Source of the DNA: Candidatus Cloacimonadota bacterium
Lineage (GTDB): Bacteria; Cloacimonadota; Cloacimonadia; Cloacimonadales; JAFGVF01
Length of the DNA stretch: 11,894 nucleotides
Assembly: GCA_016938155.1 (NCBI GenBank)
Contig: JAFGVF010000068.1
Location: forward strand, 1-11,894
Direction of reading: 5' to 3'
The translations under genes were made by a program, and so were the position numbers. Shown in pieces: positions 1 to 7,464 of the stretch. Position 1 is the first letter of the stretch, and each line of letters opens with the position of its first letter. The notes under the pieces are model-generated. The model was not told the DNA's origin. It saw only the letters and a list, made by a program, of their open reading frames with translations, and searched no databases.

Positions 1-1
1 A

Positions 2-475
2 ATCACAAAGTTAAAGTCTATTGCAATTGAATCTCCCGATGAGAGATTGTTAAGAAAGATACCATTTTTCTCCAAGCTAACTACTGTTCAGGTTAAGAAA
101 CTTTACAGTTATTGTCATCAGAGACATTATAATCCGGGTGAAGTCATTTTTAAAGATAACTATCCCATCGTAGCCCTCTATATCATTCAGCAGGGTGAAG
201 TTGCTATTTACCGTAGTGGGGATATGACAAATGCCGAGAACATCTATCATAAGAATCAAACTCTTGGGATTGTTGAGATGTTTAGTGGAAAGAAACGGAT
301 AAATACAGCAGTTTCCATCACCGAGACAACGCTTTTGTCCATCTCAAAGAGTGATTTTAATGAATTCATCACCCGTGACCCTAAGGCTGGTAGTAAAATT
401 CTTTATGGTATCAGTACAGCTTTCAGTAATTTTATTGTAAATAATAACTTCTTTTTCCTTAGAGATAAAAAATGA
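2..475 (+). CDS. Cyclic nucleotide-binding-like domain protein, 5' partial
   Basis: The reading frame is open to the left edge. A TTG at 47 could be read as a start, but it sits inside a run (ERLLRKIPFFSKLT) typical of the helix leading into a cyclic-nucleotide-binding (Crp/Fnr-type) domain, so the true start probably lies upstream of the window. The visible part holds the beta-roll: a YNPGEVIFKDN turn, the LYIIQQGEVAIYR strand pair, then LGIVEMFSGKKRINTAV and a C-terminal SKSDFNEFI helix. The phosphate-binding cassette is degenerate. The usual G-E and the arginine before the A-T/S step are not clearly present, so binding of cAMP or cGMP is doubtful. There is no DNA-binding domain after the roll within the window; the protein ends soon after it. 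It overlaps the next gene by ATGA, implying translational coupling. It is probably a sensory or regulatory protein, partner unknown. Confidence 0.8.
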   Translation: MTKLKSIAIESPDERLLRKIPFFSKLTTVQVKKLYSYCHQRHYNPGEVIFKDNYPIVALYIIQQGEVAIYRSGDMTNAENIYHKNQTLGIVEMFSGKKRINTAVSITETTLLSISKSDFNEFITRDPKAGSKILYGISTAFSNFIVNNNFFFLRDKK

Positions 476-1533
476 AGCTACCCAGGATATTCTTTACTAT
501 CCTCATGGGATTGATAATCATTGCTGCTTTCTTTTTCTATCAGACAGTTTTTAGATACATAGTTCTTGCAACTATCTTTGCCTACATTCTCAATCCGGTA
601 GTAGTTTTCTTTGAAAGCAAAGGCTTATGCAGAGTAAAGAGCATTGTTATTGTGTATATAGCCTTGATAATGATTATCGGCTGGAGCATCTATTTCCTTA
701 TCCCTGCACTCATCGATCAGGCATATAGTGTTATTGATGCACTTAAGGGTACATCGGAGTCTGGAGGTTTTGAATTTGATATGATTCCGATAGTTATTAA
801 AATGCGAGAATCAATAGCTCAACTTCAGGCAAAACTACCGATGCTTGATTTAGACCCGTATATTTCTCAAGCCGGTAACCTTTTAAGACGATTTGTGGTT
901 AACGCTCCCCAGCTTTTAATCGATTATTCCGGAAATATGCTGAAGGCTTTCTCCATTATCGCCACCATGCCGATAATGGGCTTCTTTTTGTTAAAGGATT
1001 GGCATAAGTTTAAGAAATCCATTTTCAGTATGATACCGAATAAATACCTTGAGCTTTCTATGCACCTCATGGAGAAATCAGACCAGATTGTGGGTAGATA
1101 TCTCCGTGCTTTGCTCGTGGAGATAGTGATAATATCTGCTCTTGCTTCAACAGTACTGACTATCATCGGAGTTAAATATTCCGTTTTGATTGGAACTCTT
1201 GCGGGGTTTGCAAATGTCATTCCCTACCTTGGACCATGGATGGGAATCATCTTTGCTGTTCTGTCGGTTTTAATAACCGGAAAAGAGACCATTTACATCC
1301 TAATCACAGTGCTTGGGATGTGGTTTGTTCAGATAGTTGATAACAATTTTGTCTATCCTCTTGTAATAGGAAAAAACACTGAAATGCATCCTTTAATAGT
1401 ATTATTGACAGTGATGGCAGGTGGTTGGGCTTTTGGCTTGACAGGAATGTTGTTCTCAGTTCCTGTAGTTTACTTGATATATGGACTCGTACGAGAACTA
1501 TACATACAATTAAAAGAATTCGAAATAATATAA
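472..1533 (+). CDS. AI-2E family (PerM/UPF0118) membrane permease
   Basis: This is a 353-residue polytopic inner-membrane protein of normal family length. Hydrophobic segments lie near residues 8-22, 28-48, 57-80, 158-174, 213-233, 236-266, 271-290 and 305-340. A more polar stretch at about 85-150 matches the variable extracytoplasmic part of the family. Family signatures are GFANVIPYLGPWMG at about 245-258 and the block YPLVIGKNTEMHPLIVLL near 295-312, followed by a G-rich GGWAFGLTG loop. Members have been linked to autoinducer-2 export, Na+/H+ antiport or general efflux; the sequence does not tell which. It starts inside the stop of the upstream gene (ATGA) with only a weak AGAGAT ribosome site, so it probably depends on coupling. 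Only 12 bases separate it from the next gene, so all three form one operon. Confidence 0.9.
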   Translation: MKLPRIFFTILMGLIIIAAFFFYQTVFRYIVLATIFAYILNPVVVFFESKGLCRVKSIVIVYIALIMIIGWSIYFLIPALIDQAYSVIDALKGTSESGGFEFDMIPIVIKMRESIAQLQAKLPMLDLDPYISQAGNLLRRFVVNAPQLLIDYSGNMLKAFSIIATMPIMGFFLLKDWHKFKKSIFSMIPNKYLELSMHLMEKSDQIVGRYLRALLVEIVIISALASTVLTIIGVKYSVLIGTLAGFANVIPYLGPWMGIIFAVLSVLITGKETIYILITVLGMWFVQIVDNNFVYPLVIGKNTEMHPLIVLLTVMAGGWAFGLTGMLFSVPVVYLIYGLVRELYIQLKEFEII

Positions 1534-1536
1534 AGG
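1532..1536 (+). promoter_or_regulatory. Ribosome binding site deciding the start of the SPT-like gene
   Basis: AAAGG overlaps the permease stop codon and lies 9 bases before ATG 1546. The in-frame TTG at 1537 follows it directly with no room for initiation, so ATG 1546 is the better start. Confidence 0.6.
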
Positions 1537-1545
1537 TTGGATATT

Positions 1546-2724
1546 ATGGCATTATTAGATAAGTGTGCCCAGTTCACAGAAGCTAAAGAACTGGATAAGA
1601 TTGGTTTCTATCCATATTTTAGAGAAATCAACTCGGAACAGGACACAGAGGTGTACTGCAATGGGAAAAAGATGCTTATGCTTGGTTCAAACAGTTATCT
1701 GGGTTTGACCAACCACCCCAAAGTGAAAGAAGCTTCTATTGAAGCAATAAAAAAATACGGTACAGGTTGTGCCGGATCAAGATTCCTTAATGGAACTCTC
1801 GATATACATATCCAACTTGAAGAAGCACTTGCCAGGTATGTTGGCAAAGAAGCTGCTCTTGCTTACCCTACCGGATACCAATCGAATGTGGGAGCAATTT
1901 CAGCGTTGGTAGGGAAGAATGATTTCGTCATTACTGATAAATATGATCACGCTTCTATCATTGATGGCTGTAAGATGTCTTATGGAAAAATGGAACGATT
2001 TTCTCATAACGATATGAAAAGTTTGGAAATGGTATTAAAGAAGATAGATAGTAAAAACTCACTAATTGTTGTGGATGGTATTTTCTCTATGGAAGGAGAT
2101 ATTGCCAATATCGAAGAGATTGTCCGTTTAGCAAAACAGTACGGAGCAGAAGTCATGGTGGATGAAGCCCATTCCCTCGGTGTATTGGGGAAGAATGGTG
2201 CAGGTGCTGCCGAAGCCAGTGGATTGATTGATGATGTAGCCGTTATCATGGGAACATTCAGTAAATCATTAGCATCAATCGGAGGATTCATAGCAGGAGA
2301 TCATGACACAATTCATTACCTGAAACATCATTCCCGTGCTCTTATATTCAGTGCTTCTCTGCCTCCTGCATCAGCTGCAAGTGTTCTGGCTGCATTGGAA
2401 ATAATTGAACAAGAACCTGAAAGAATTGACAGGCTGTGGGAGAACACACATCACATGCTGAAAAGCTTCAATGAAATGGGTTATGATACAGGACTATCCA
2501 ATACTCCAGTTATCCCGTTACACATCGGAGATATGATGACCACTATGAAAATGTGGAAACTCCTTGATGAGGAAGGTGTTTTCATTAATCCGGTTATCCC
2601 GCCTGCTGTTCCACCCACACAGTGTTTAATCAGAACAAGCTTCATGGCTACACATACCATAGAACAATTGGATGTTGCCCTTAGCAAGTTTAAGAAGATT
2701 GGAAAACAACTTGGTGTAATCTAA
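1546..2724 (+). CDS. Serine palmitoyltransferase-like PLP-dependent acyltransferase (alpha-oxoamine synthase)
   Basis: The 392-residue product belongs to PLP fold-type I alpha-oxoamine synthases (SPT, KBL, BioF, HemA). These condense an amino acid with an acyl-CoA or acyl-ACP, losing CO2. The Schiff-base lysine is K240 in GTFSKSLASIGGF. The VDEAHSLG motif (about 205-212) carries the Asp and His that contact PLP, and DHAS (about 134-137) supplies the stacking histidine. The wording YPYFREI, LGSNSYLGLTNHPKV, YGTGCAGSRFLNGTLDIH, HNDM.SLE and GVFINPVIPPAVPP is, from memory, much closer to Bacteroidota serine palmitoyltransferase than to BioF or KBL. The likely reaction is therefore serine plus long-chain acyl-CoA giving 3-ketosphinganine, the first step of sphingolipid synthesis. 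No other sphingolipid or acyl-carrier gene is visible. KBL or a related ketone-forming synthase (CqsA-like) remains possible. Last gene of its operon. Confidence 0.85.
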   Translation: MALLDKCAQFTEAKELDKIGFYPYFREINSEQDTEVYCNGKKMLMLGSNSYLGLTNHPKVKEASIEAIKKYGTGCAGSRFLNGTLDIHIQLEEALARYVGKEAALAYPTGYQSNVGAISALVGKNDFVITDKYDHASIIDGCKMSYGKMERFSHNDMKSLEMVLKKIDSKNSLIVVDGIFSMEGDIANIEEIVRLAKQYGAEVMVDEAHSLGVLGKNGAGAAEASGLIDDVAVIMGTFSKSLASIGGFIAGDHDTIHYLKHHSRALIFSASLPPASAASVLAALEIIEQEPERIDRLWENTHHMLKSFNEMGYDTGLSNTPVIPLHIGDMMTTMKMWKLLDEEGVFINPVIPPAVPPTQCLIRTSFMATHTIEQLDVALSKFKKIGKQLGVI

Positions 2725-2746
2725 GTTGTTTAATCGATAAAAGAAT

Positions 2747-2775
2747 AGAGACACAAGTGATGCTTGTGTCTTTTT
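2747..2775 (+). terminator. Rho-independent terminator of the + strand operon
   Basis: The stem AGACACAAG / CTTGTGTCT (9 bp, loop TGATG) runs straight into a T5 tract, 22 bases after the stop of the SPT-like gene. Confidence 0.85.
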
Positions 2776-2790
2776 CTATTTATAAATGAA

Positions 2791-2819
2791 AAAAGGCAGT
2801 GGTGAATCCACTGCCTTTT
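2791..2819. terminator. Bidirectional terminator between convergent operons
   Basis: The perfect 12-bp stem AAAAGGCAGTGG / CCACTGCCTTTT has a 5-base loop. The A-run on the left and T-run on the right give a U-tract in either direction. It ends the minus-strand operon (last stop at 2841) and backs up the + terminator just before it. Confidence 0.9.
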
Positions 2820-2840
2820 GCAACTATGAAAGTGAGGTTG

Positions 2841-4004
2841 TTACTTAGATAATGCTTTCAGTTTCTTAGCAAAATCAGCTTGAATAGCTTTATTATCAGT
2901 TCTAAGGGCAGCCAGCAAAACCATTTGAATAGCATTTTGATTTGTTGGTGCGAGCTCATACCATTTCTGAGAATAGATTAGTAAATTATCCCATTTCTCT
3001 GCCTGACTGAGTGTATAACAAAGGGTCTCAAGGTTTTCGTTGGTAGGTTCTAAGTTAACCAATCGAATACTGAAATCCATTTCTTTATTTTCCATTGCAT
3101 CAGCTTCAGCTTCTTTATTATCTTCAGTTCTCAATCTCTGTTTTTCTAAACGGGCAAACTGTTGGCTATTATCTAGTGCATCGGGATTATTTGGCTCAAT
3201 AGCAAGGATTCTTTCGTTCATCTCAAGTGATTTGTCATATTGTTTTAGATTAGAATAGGCTGTTGAGATATTGAAAAGAATGTCAATATCATTAGGGGTA
3301 ATGGCAAGGATATCTTGATATGTCTCAATAGCCTTCTCAACATGGTTTTCAATGGAGTTGGTATTGTAATACAGAGAAGCAAGGACCTGGAGATTCTGTG
3401 TATCAGTAGGAACAATAGTTTTTAGCTGGTTAAAAATGCTAATTGCCTCAGGATTCTTCTCTTGAGTAATGTAAATCTGAGCTATGAGTTTCAAAGCGTT
3501 AACATTTGTTGAATCGAGTTCCAATACTTTCTGTAATATCTCTAATGCTTCATCGTAAGATTCATCATCGAAGGAGGTTTTTCCAAGAATAACGAGCTTC
3601 TGAACCGGATAATTAACCTCTTTCTTGACATCATCTATCAGTTTTGTTTCGTCCTTTATCTTCTTCTCGGGAAGACCTTCTGCCAGCAGTTTATCATAAG
3701 CAACTAATGAACGGGTATAATAATCATGAGCATTCATGAAATATTTAACTGCATCGCGGGAGCGTTCAGAGCCTAACATATAGTTAATCTGTCCAACTTT
3801 AACGAGTGCTTCAATACAATCAGGGTCAGTTTCAAGTACTTTTAAATAGAATTCAAGAGCTTTATCATAGTCTTTCTGCTGTAGCTTCATCTTTGCATCT
3901 CTGAGTCCGCGTGTACCTAAGGATGAAAGCTTCTGCTTTGCATCAAGTCCGTTGAAACTAAGCAGAAGTGTAGCTATCAATATTATTAACAAATTCTTTT
4001 TCAT
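2841..4004 (-). CDS. Exported tetratricopeptide repeat (TPR) protein
   Basis: A 387-residue protein from ATG 4004. It begins with a classic signal peptide: MKK, a hydrophobic core NLLIILIATLLLSF and a small-residue end (LDA) near residue 22, so export to the periplasm or envelope is expected; there is no lipobox cysteine. At least five TPR motifs follow. The first covers roughly residues 35-70 (KDYDKALEFYLKVLETDPDC). Others are at about 150-185 (ESYDEALEILQKVLELDSTN), 185-218, 230-265 (AIETYQDILAITPND) and 267-300 (KQYDKSLEMNERILAIEPNN). TPRs are protein-protein scaffolds; nothing identifies the partner. Two upstream in-frame codons (TTG 4016, ATG 4007) are possible starts but sit too close to the Shine-Dalgarno. 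It lies 72 bases after cysS with no obvious terminator between, so it is probably the last gene of the long operon. Confidence 0.85.
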   Translation of the reverse strand: MKKNLLIILIATLLLSFNGLDAKQKLSSLGTRGLRDAKMKLQQKDYDKALEFYLKVLETDPDCIEALVKVGQINYMLGSERSRDAVKYFMNAHDYYTRSLVAYDKLLAEGLPEKKIKDETKLIDDVKKEVNYPVQKLVILGKTSFDDESYDEALEILQKVLELDSTNVNALKLIAQIYITQEKNPEAISIFNQLKTIVPTDTQNLQVLASLYYNTNSIENHVEKAIETYQDILAITPNDIDILFNISTAYSNLKQYDKSLEMNERILAIEPNNPDALDNSQQFARLEKQRLRTEDNKEAEADAMENKEMDFSIRLVNLEPTNENLETLCYTLSQAEKWDNLLIYSQKWYELAPTNQNAIQMVLLAALRTDNKAIQADFAKKLKALSK

Positions 4005-4008
4005 CATA

Positions 4009-4014
4009 TCCTCC
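4009..4014 (-). promoter_or_regulatory. Ribosome binding site deciding the TPR gene start
   Basis: On the minus strand GGAGGA is followed by tandem ATGATG. Only the second ATG (4004) has usable spacing (4-5 bases). The first ATG lies 1-2 bases from the site and the in-frame TTG overlaps it. Confidence 0.65.
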
Positions 4015-4076
4015 AACTATTGTTCTTAATTTTAGAGTAAAATCAAATTCGATGGTTTATCAGTCAAGTATAATCT

Positions 4077-5468
4077 CTATTTCAGCAGTTTATGAACAGT
4101 GCCTTCTTTGGTGTCCAGTAACTGCACCCCCAACGCAAGCAGGTCATCTCTTATCTTGTCGGCAAGAGTCCAATCTCGTCGTGTTTTAGCTTCATTTCTG
4201 TATGTAATAAGTAGATTTATCAAAGATTCGCTGATGTCACTGAAGCCGGACTTAAGCTTTTTGTCTATATCCGAGAAAAATCCCAGTACAGTACCGAGTT
4301 CAACAAGGAGATGAGATGCCGAAACTCTAAGCTCATTAGAATTTTCCTGATTTGAGATAAGTTTGTTAATCTCAAATAGAACAGCAAGGGCTTTCGCCGT
4401 GTTGAAATCATCATCCATAGCTTCAATAAAAGCTTCAGTATATTTGGTAAACTCGACGGGATAAACTACTTTATCCTCTTTTGTTTTCAAGTAATCAACA
4501 GCTTCCAATGCGTTATAGAAGTTCTGAACTGCTTTTGCAGATTCATCAAGAATCCCTGTGTTGTAATCAATGGGTGATCGATAATGTTTTGAGAGGAAGA
4601 AGTACCGCACAGTTTCTGCATCATACTCTTTAAGGATATCCCTGAGAGTGAAGAAGTTGTTAAGGCTCTTAGACATCTTTTCACCTTCAATATTGATGAA
4701 TCCGTTATGCACCCAATAATTACAAAGAGGTTTTTTATTTACAGCCCACGCCTGAGCAAGTTCATTCTCATGATGAGGGAAGATTAAATCGACTCCTCCG
4801 CCGTGGATGTCAAAAGTTTCTCCCAGATTGCTGCATGACATAACAACGCATTCAGTATGCCAGCCCGGCCGTCCCTTACCCCAGGGGCTATCCCATTCCG
4901 GTTCTCCCGGTTTGGCTTTTTTCCAAAGGGTGAAATCAAAGCTGTTCCTTTTTTGCTCATTCGTTTCAACTCTCGCTCCTGCCTGCATATCCTCCAGTTT
5001 CCGTCCCGATAGAGAACCATAGTGACTGGCGGATTCTACAGAGAAATATACATCGCCATTGACTTCATAAGCTGCATCCAATTCAATAAGTTTTGCTATA
5101 AAATCTATTATTTCCTGAATTACATCCGTAGCTTTGGGTTGAATGTCTGCTCCCTTGATTCCTAGTGCTTTAATATCTTCAAAAAAAGCTCGGATATATT
5201 TCTCAGTAACAGCAGTGTAGCTGACTTTCTCATCATTAGCCTGATTGATAATTTTATCATCTATATCAGTAATATTCTGCACATAGGTAACATCATAGCC
5301 GATATAATTGAAGTAGCGTTTCACAACATCAAAGAAAAGAAAAGGACGAGCGTTGCCGATATGGAAGTAATTGTAAACGGTTGGACCGCAAGAGTACATC
5401 TTCACTTTTCCGGGCTCAACGGGTACAAACTCTTCTTTTTGGCGAGTCATTGTATTATAAATTTTCAT
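4077..5468 (-). CDS. cysS: Cysteinyl-tRNA synthetase
   Basis: The 463-residue class I aminoacyl-tRNA synthetase charges tRNA-Cys with cysteine using ATP. The whole signature set is present. The HIGH-type HIGN motif is at 36-39 and KMSKS at 264-268. The four zinc ligands that select cysteine are C27 (in CGPTVYN), C207 (in WHTECV), H232 and E236 (in PHHENE), in the same register as E. coli. The C-terminal part (about 320-463) is the helical DALR/anticodon-binding region, ending in a KIRDDLLALGVQLLDTKEG-type tail typical of bacterial CysRS. Length is normal. The start overlaps the end of rsmD by 14 bases, with an AAAGG site 8 bases upstream of the ATG, so the two are translationally coupled. Confidence 0.97.
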   Translation of the reverse strand: MKIYNTMTRQKEEFVPVEPGKVKMYSCGPTVYNYFHIGNARPFLFFDVVKRYFNYIGYDVTYVQNITDIDDKIINQANDEKVSYTAVTEKYIRAFFEDIKALGIKGADIQPKATDVIQEIIDFIAKLIELDAAYEVNGDVYFSVESASHYGSLSGRKLEDMQAGARVETNEQKRNSFDFTLWKKAKPGEPEWDSPWGKGRPGWHTECVVMSCSNLGETFDIHGGGVDLIFPHHENELAQAWAVNKKPLCNYWVHNGFINIEGEKMSKSLNNFFTLRDILKEYDAETVRYFFLSKHYRSPIDYNTGILDESAKAVQNFYNALEAVDYLKTKEDKVVYPVEFTKYTEAFIEAMDDDFNTAKALAVLFEINKLISNQENSNELRVSASHLLVELGTVLGFFSDIDKKLKSGFSDISESLINLLITYRNEAKTRRDWTLADKIRDDLLALGVQLLDTKEGTVHKLLK

Positions 5469-6021
5469 CAGTAGTGCCTTTATTATCAGTAATCAATAAA
5501 AGAGTTACAGTTACAGCTTTTTTCTTTTTCTCGTGCATGAGATATTTTAGAAACTCAGGATTAATAGCCTCATTGGATGAATGGTCAATCACTATTACTC
5601 CGTTTTCCTTAACAAGGTTGTGAGTGAAGATAAGTGATATTGTATCATTAACAAGATCTTTATCATACGGGGGATCAAGGAAAATCAAATCATATTGCTT
5701 ATCACAACTTCGTAGAAAACGGTCTGCTTTTTTTCTGTAAACATGACTTTTTTCGGTATAATCGGTTTTATCGAGATTCTTGATTATTGCATTAATAGCA
5801 TTTGAAGAGAAATCAACAAAGTCAGCCCATACGGCACCTCTGCTTAAAGCTTCAATTCCGAGAGCTCCCGTGCCGGCATAGAGGTCAAGAACTATGAAAC
5901 CATCCACATCTTGAAGAACTGAATAGATATACTCTCGCATAAAATCTGTGGTTGGACGGGATGTATAGCCTTCTACTGAAAAGAGATTGAATCCCTTTTT
6001 TTCTCCTGAAATAACTCTCAT
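5455..6021 (-). CDS. rsmD: 16S rRNA (guanine(966)-N(2))-methyltransferase RsmD
   Basis: The 188-residue SAM-dependent methyltransferase modifies G966 of 16S rRNA in the assembling 30S subunit. It has the family start MRVISGEKKG and the TSRPTTDFMRE block (20-30) that precedes motif I. Motif I is LDLYAGTGALGIEALSRGA (45-63), the SAM-binding loop. Motif IV is LDPPYD (115-120), the catalytic D/NPPY signature of N-methylation at exocyclic amines. Length matches the family. Its ATG overlaps the TGA of the upstream small gene (ATGA), and its 3' end overlaps cysS by 14 bases. Confidence 0.95.
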   Translation of the reverse strand: MRVISGEKKGFNLFSVEGYTSRPTTDFMREYIYSVLQDVDGFIVLDLYAGTGALGIEALSRGAVWADFVDFSSNAINAIIKNLDKTDYTEKSHVYRKKADRFLRSCDKQYDLIFLDPPYDKDLVNDTISLIFTHNLVKENGVIVIDHSSNEAINPEFLKYLMHEKKKKAVTVTLLLITDNKGTTDENL

Positions 6022-6188
6022 TTCTTGTCTGTTTTGTTGTTTTTCTTCTTAGCCAATTCATCGAAAATGGTTAATTGAATTGGTTTCTCAATGAAGTTTG
6101 GGCAGGTAATCAGATGCACATTTTCTGCCTGTTTGCAGGTGCACTCACATTTTTCACATAGTTTATTTATATTTTTTGGAAGGTTCAT
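6018..6188 (-). CDS. Small cysteine-rich protein (56 aa), possible zinc binder
   Basis: A short gene that length filters easily miss. From ATG 6188 it encodes 56 residues and ends in a TGA overlapping the rsmD start (ATGA). It begins MNLPKNINKLCEKCECTC, giving C11, C14, C16 and C18, then H25 and C29 in a VHLITCPNF stretch, and ends in a lysine-rich tail (AKKKNNKTDKK). The C-x2-C-x-C-x-C plus later His/Cys pattern suggests a small metal site, most likely zinc. An AGGA site lies 5 bases before the ATG, and the gene begins 17 bases after the upstream stop. The stop overlap, the ribosome site and the clustered cysteines together argue that it is real. I do not recognise the family. The basic tail beside an rRNA methyltransferase hints at RNA or ribosome contact, which is inference. 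Confidence 0.75.
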   Translation of the reverse strand: MNLPKNINKLCEKCECTCKQAENVHLITCPNFIEKPIQLTIFDELAKKKNNKTDKK

Positions 6189-6205
6189 GATCATCCTATT
6201 AACAC

Positions 6206-6844
6206 TTATTTTAGTAACGCTGCAATACTTTCCAGCATTGCTTTTGCGTCAATGCTTTTAAGAGGAGTATCTTCTCCATACACACGCTTTAAATGAGTGA
6301 TAATATCTCTAACTGCCAGATTTTGGTTTAAAATATCTTCTTTAACCGTATTTCCGTTTTCCTGGTTGTTTTCTTGCTCAGTTTCAGCCTCTGCTTTTGC
6401 GATATTATTCAGAACTTCCTGAAAAATTGGGTCAGCAGGCTTGGGAATATCGATCTTTTCACCGGAAATGGTTTCATCTTTATCGACTTCAATTATATCG
6501 TATTTATCATCATCATCTTCAAGCTCAATTTTAATATCCAGTTCACTTTCATCAGGGTCATAGGCTGCTGTATATTTTAAGTACTGTCGATGGGTCAAAA
6601 TCCTAAAATACTCTTTTTCATGGGCAGTAAAGATTCCTGAAACTATATTTTGATCGGATTCTTCTTGTGCATGCCCCGATTGTATAAACCGATGCCTTAG
6701 TTCCTCAAGTTTTGTAAAAAGTTCTTCCGATGGAGTTTGAGCGTAGATTGTCTCATACGCTGCAATAGCATCGGCTATTAATCCTTGACTTTCATATAAT
6801 TTAGCCAGCGTGGGAGTTACTTTAATTTTCTTTTTATCAGCCAT
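6206..6844 (-). CDS. Acidic cytoplasmic protein with an N-terminal TPR-like motif
   Basis: A 212-residue protein of unknown function with no signal peptide or membrane segment. Residues 10-52 (TPTLAKLYESQGLIADAIAA onward to LEELRHRF) form a TPR-like helical hairpin of a type often found as a single N-terminal unit. The middle (about 95-130) is very acidic (ESELDIKIELEDDDDKYD), and residues about 150-170 are rich in E, Q and N and probably disordered. A short helical C-terminal region (AVRDIITHLKRVYG, then AMLESIAALLK) may be a second small domain. The start codon shares one base with the stop of the upstream gene (TAATG), so it is coupled. A scaffold or adaptor role is plausible, but nothing shows its partner. 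Confidence 0.75.
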   Translation of the reverse strand: MADKKKIKVTPTLAKLYESQGLIADAIAAYETIYAQTPSEELFTKLEELRHRFIQSGHAQEESDQNIVSGIFTAHEKEYFRILTHRQYLKYTAAYDPDESELDIKIELEDDDDKYDIIEVDKDETISGEKIDIPKPADPIFQEVLNNIAKAEAETEQENNQENGNTVKEDILNQNLAVRDIITHLKRVYGEDTPLKSIDAKAMLESIAALLK

Positions 6845-7464
6845 TACTCCTGTCCGAGATATGTATTTTGCTCTATAATCTTTACTGTTTTTGGACCGAT
6901 ACCGTTTATGTCCAGCAGTTCATCAAATTTTTTAAATCGTCCTACTCTTTCCCGCATTTCAATTATCCCCTGAGCACGAAAATTACCGATACCATGAATA
7001 CTCACAAGTTGCTCGAAAGTCGCTTTGTTCAGATCAATAAGTTCAATTGTTTTTGTGTCGGTGGCTTTGGGATCGGTTGATTTCATCTGAGAGGTCGGTT
7101 TATACTGAAGACCATAACCATAGGCAATAATAGATTTTACAGTGTTGATACCAATACCTTTTACTTTCATAAGGTCATTAACAATACTGAACCCGTAGAA
7201 ATCTCTGAATTCCACGATATCTTTTGCCCTTTTTGTGCCTAATCCGGGGACTAAAACCCAATCCTCATACTTAGCAGTATGAATATTGAGATTCGGGAGG
7301 TTAGGTCGCTGTAACATCACATTTAGAGAGTCAGGATTGATGACTTCACTTTCTTTTGCTTCATTCTGGCTATACAGAAAAGTAGCCAGAAGAACCAATA
7401 AAAGGATTAAGATAACTGCCTTTTGTTCACTTTTGGTGCAGTAATTGTTTAAGAAATTCTTCAT
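6844..7464 (-). CDS. Membrane-anchored ComEA-like double helix-hairpin-helix protein
   Basis: A 206-residue protein. A single hydrophobic segment at about 16-31 (AVILILLLVLLATFLY) follows a short basic, cytoplasmic-looking head, so it is a signal anchor or uncleaved signal with the rest outside the cytoplasm. Two helix-hairpin-helix units follow. The first, at about 58-118, has VPGLGTKRAKDIVEFRD and VKGIGINTVKSI. The second, at about 142-203, has DLNKATFEQLVSIHGIG, RAQGIIEMRER and INGIGPKTVKII. The second is the classic ComEA/T2SK-like DNA-binding form. ComEA captures incoming DNA during competence, but many bacteria carry such proteins without a known uptake role. Duplicated HhH in one chain is somewhat unlike minimal ComEA. 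The start overlaps the thioesterase stop by ATGA. Confidence 0.85.
   Translation of the reverse strand: MKNFLNNYCTKSEQKAVILILLLVLLATFLYSQNEAKESEVINPDSLNVMLQRPNLPNLNIHTAKYEDWVLVPGLGTKRAKDIVEFRDFYGFSIVNDLMKVKGIGINTVKSIIAYGYGLQYKPTSQMKSTDPKATDTKTIELIDLNKATFEQLVSIHGIGNFRAQGIIEMRERVGRFKKFDELLDINGIGPKTVKIIEQNTYLGQE

Noticed and set aside
1537..1545. TTG start adding three residues to the SPT-like protein
   Set aside because: The AAAGG ribosome site directly abuts the TTG; ATG 1546 has proper spacing.
4005..4016. Upstream TTG and ATG starts for the exported TPR protein
   Set aside because: They overlap or touch the GGAGGA site, so initiation there is unlikely.
4784..5020. ORFs on both strands within cysS
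   Set aside because: They are shadows of the cysS frame, which carries all synthetase motifs.
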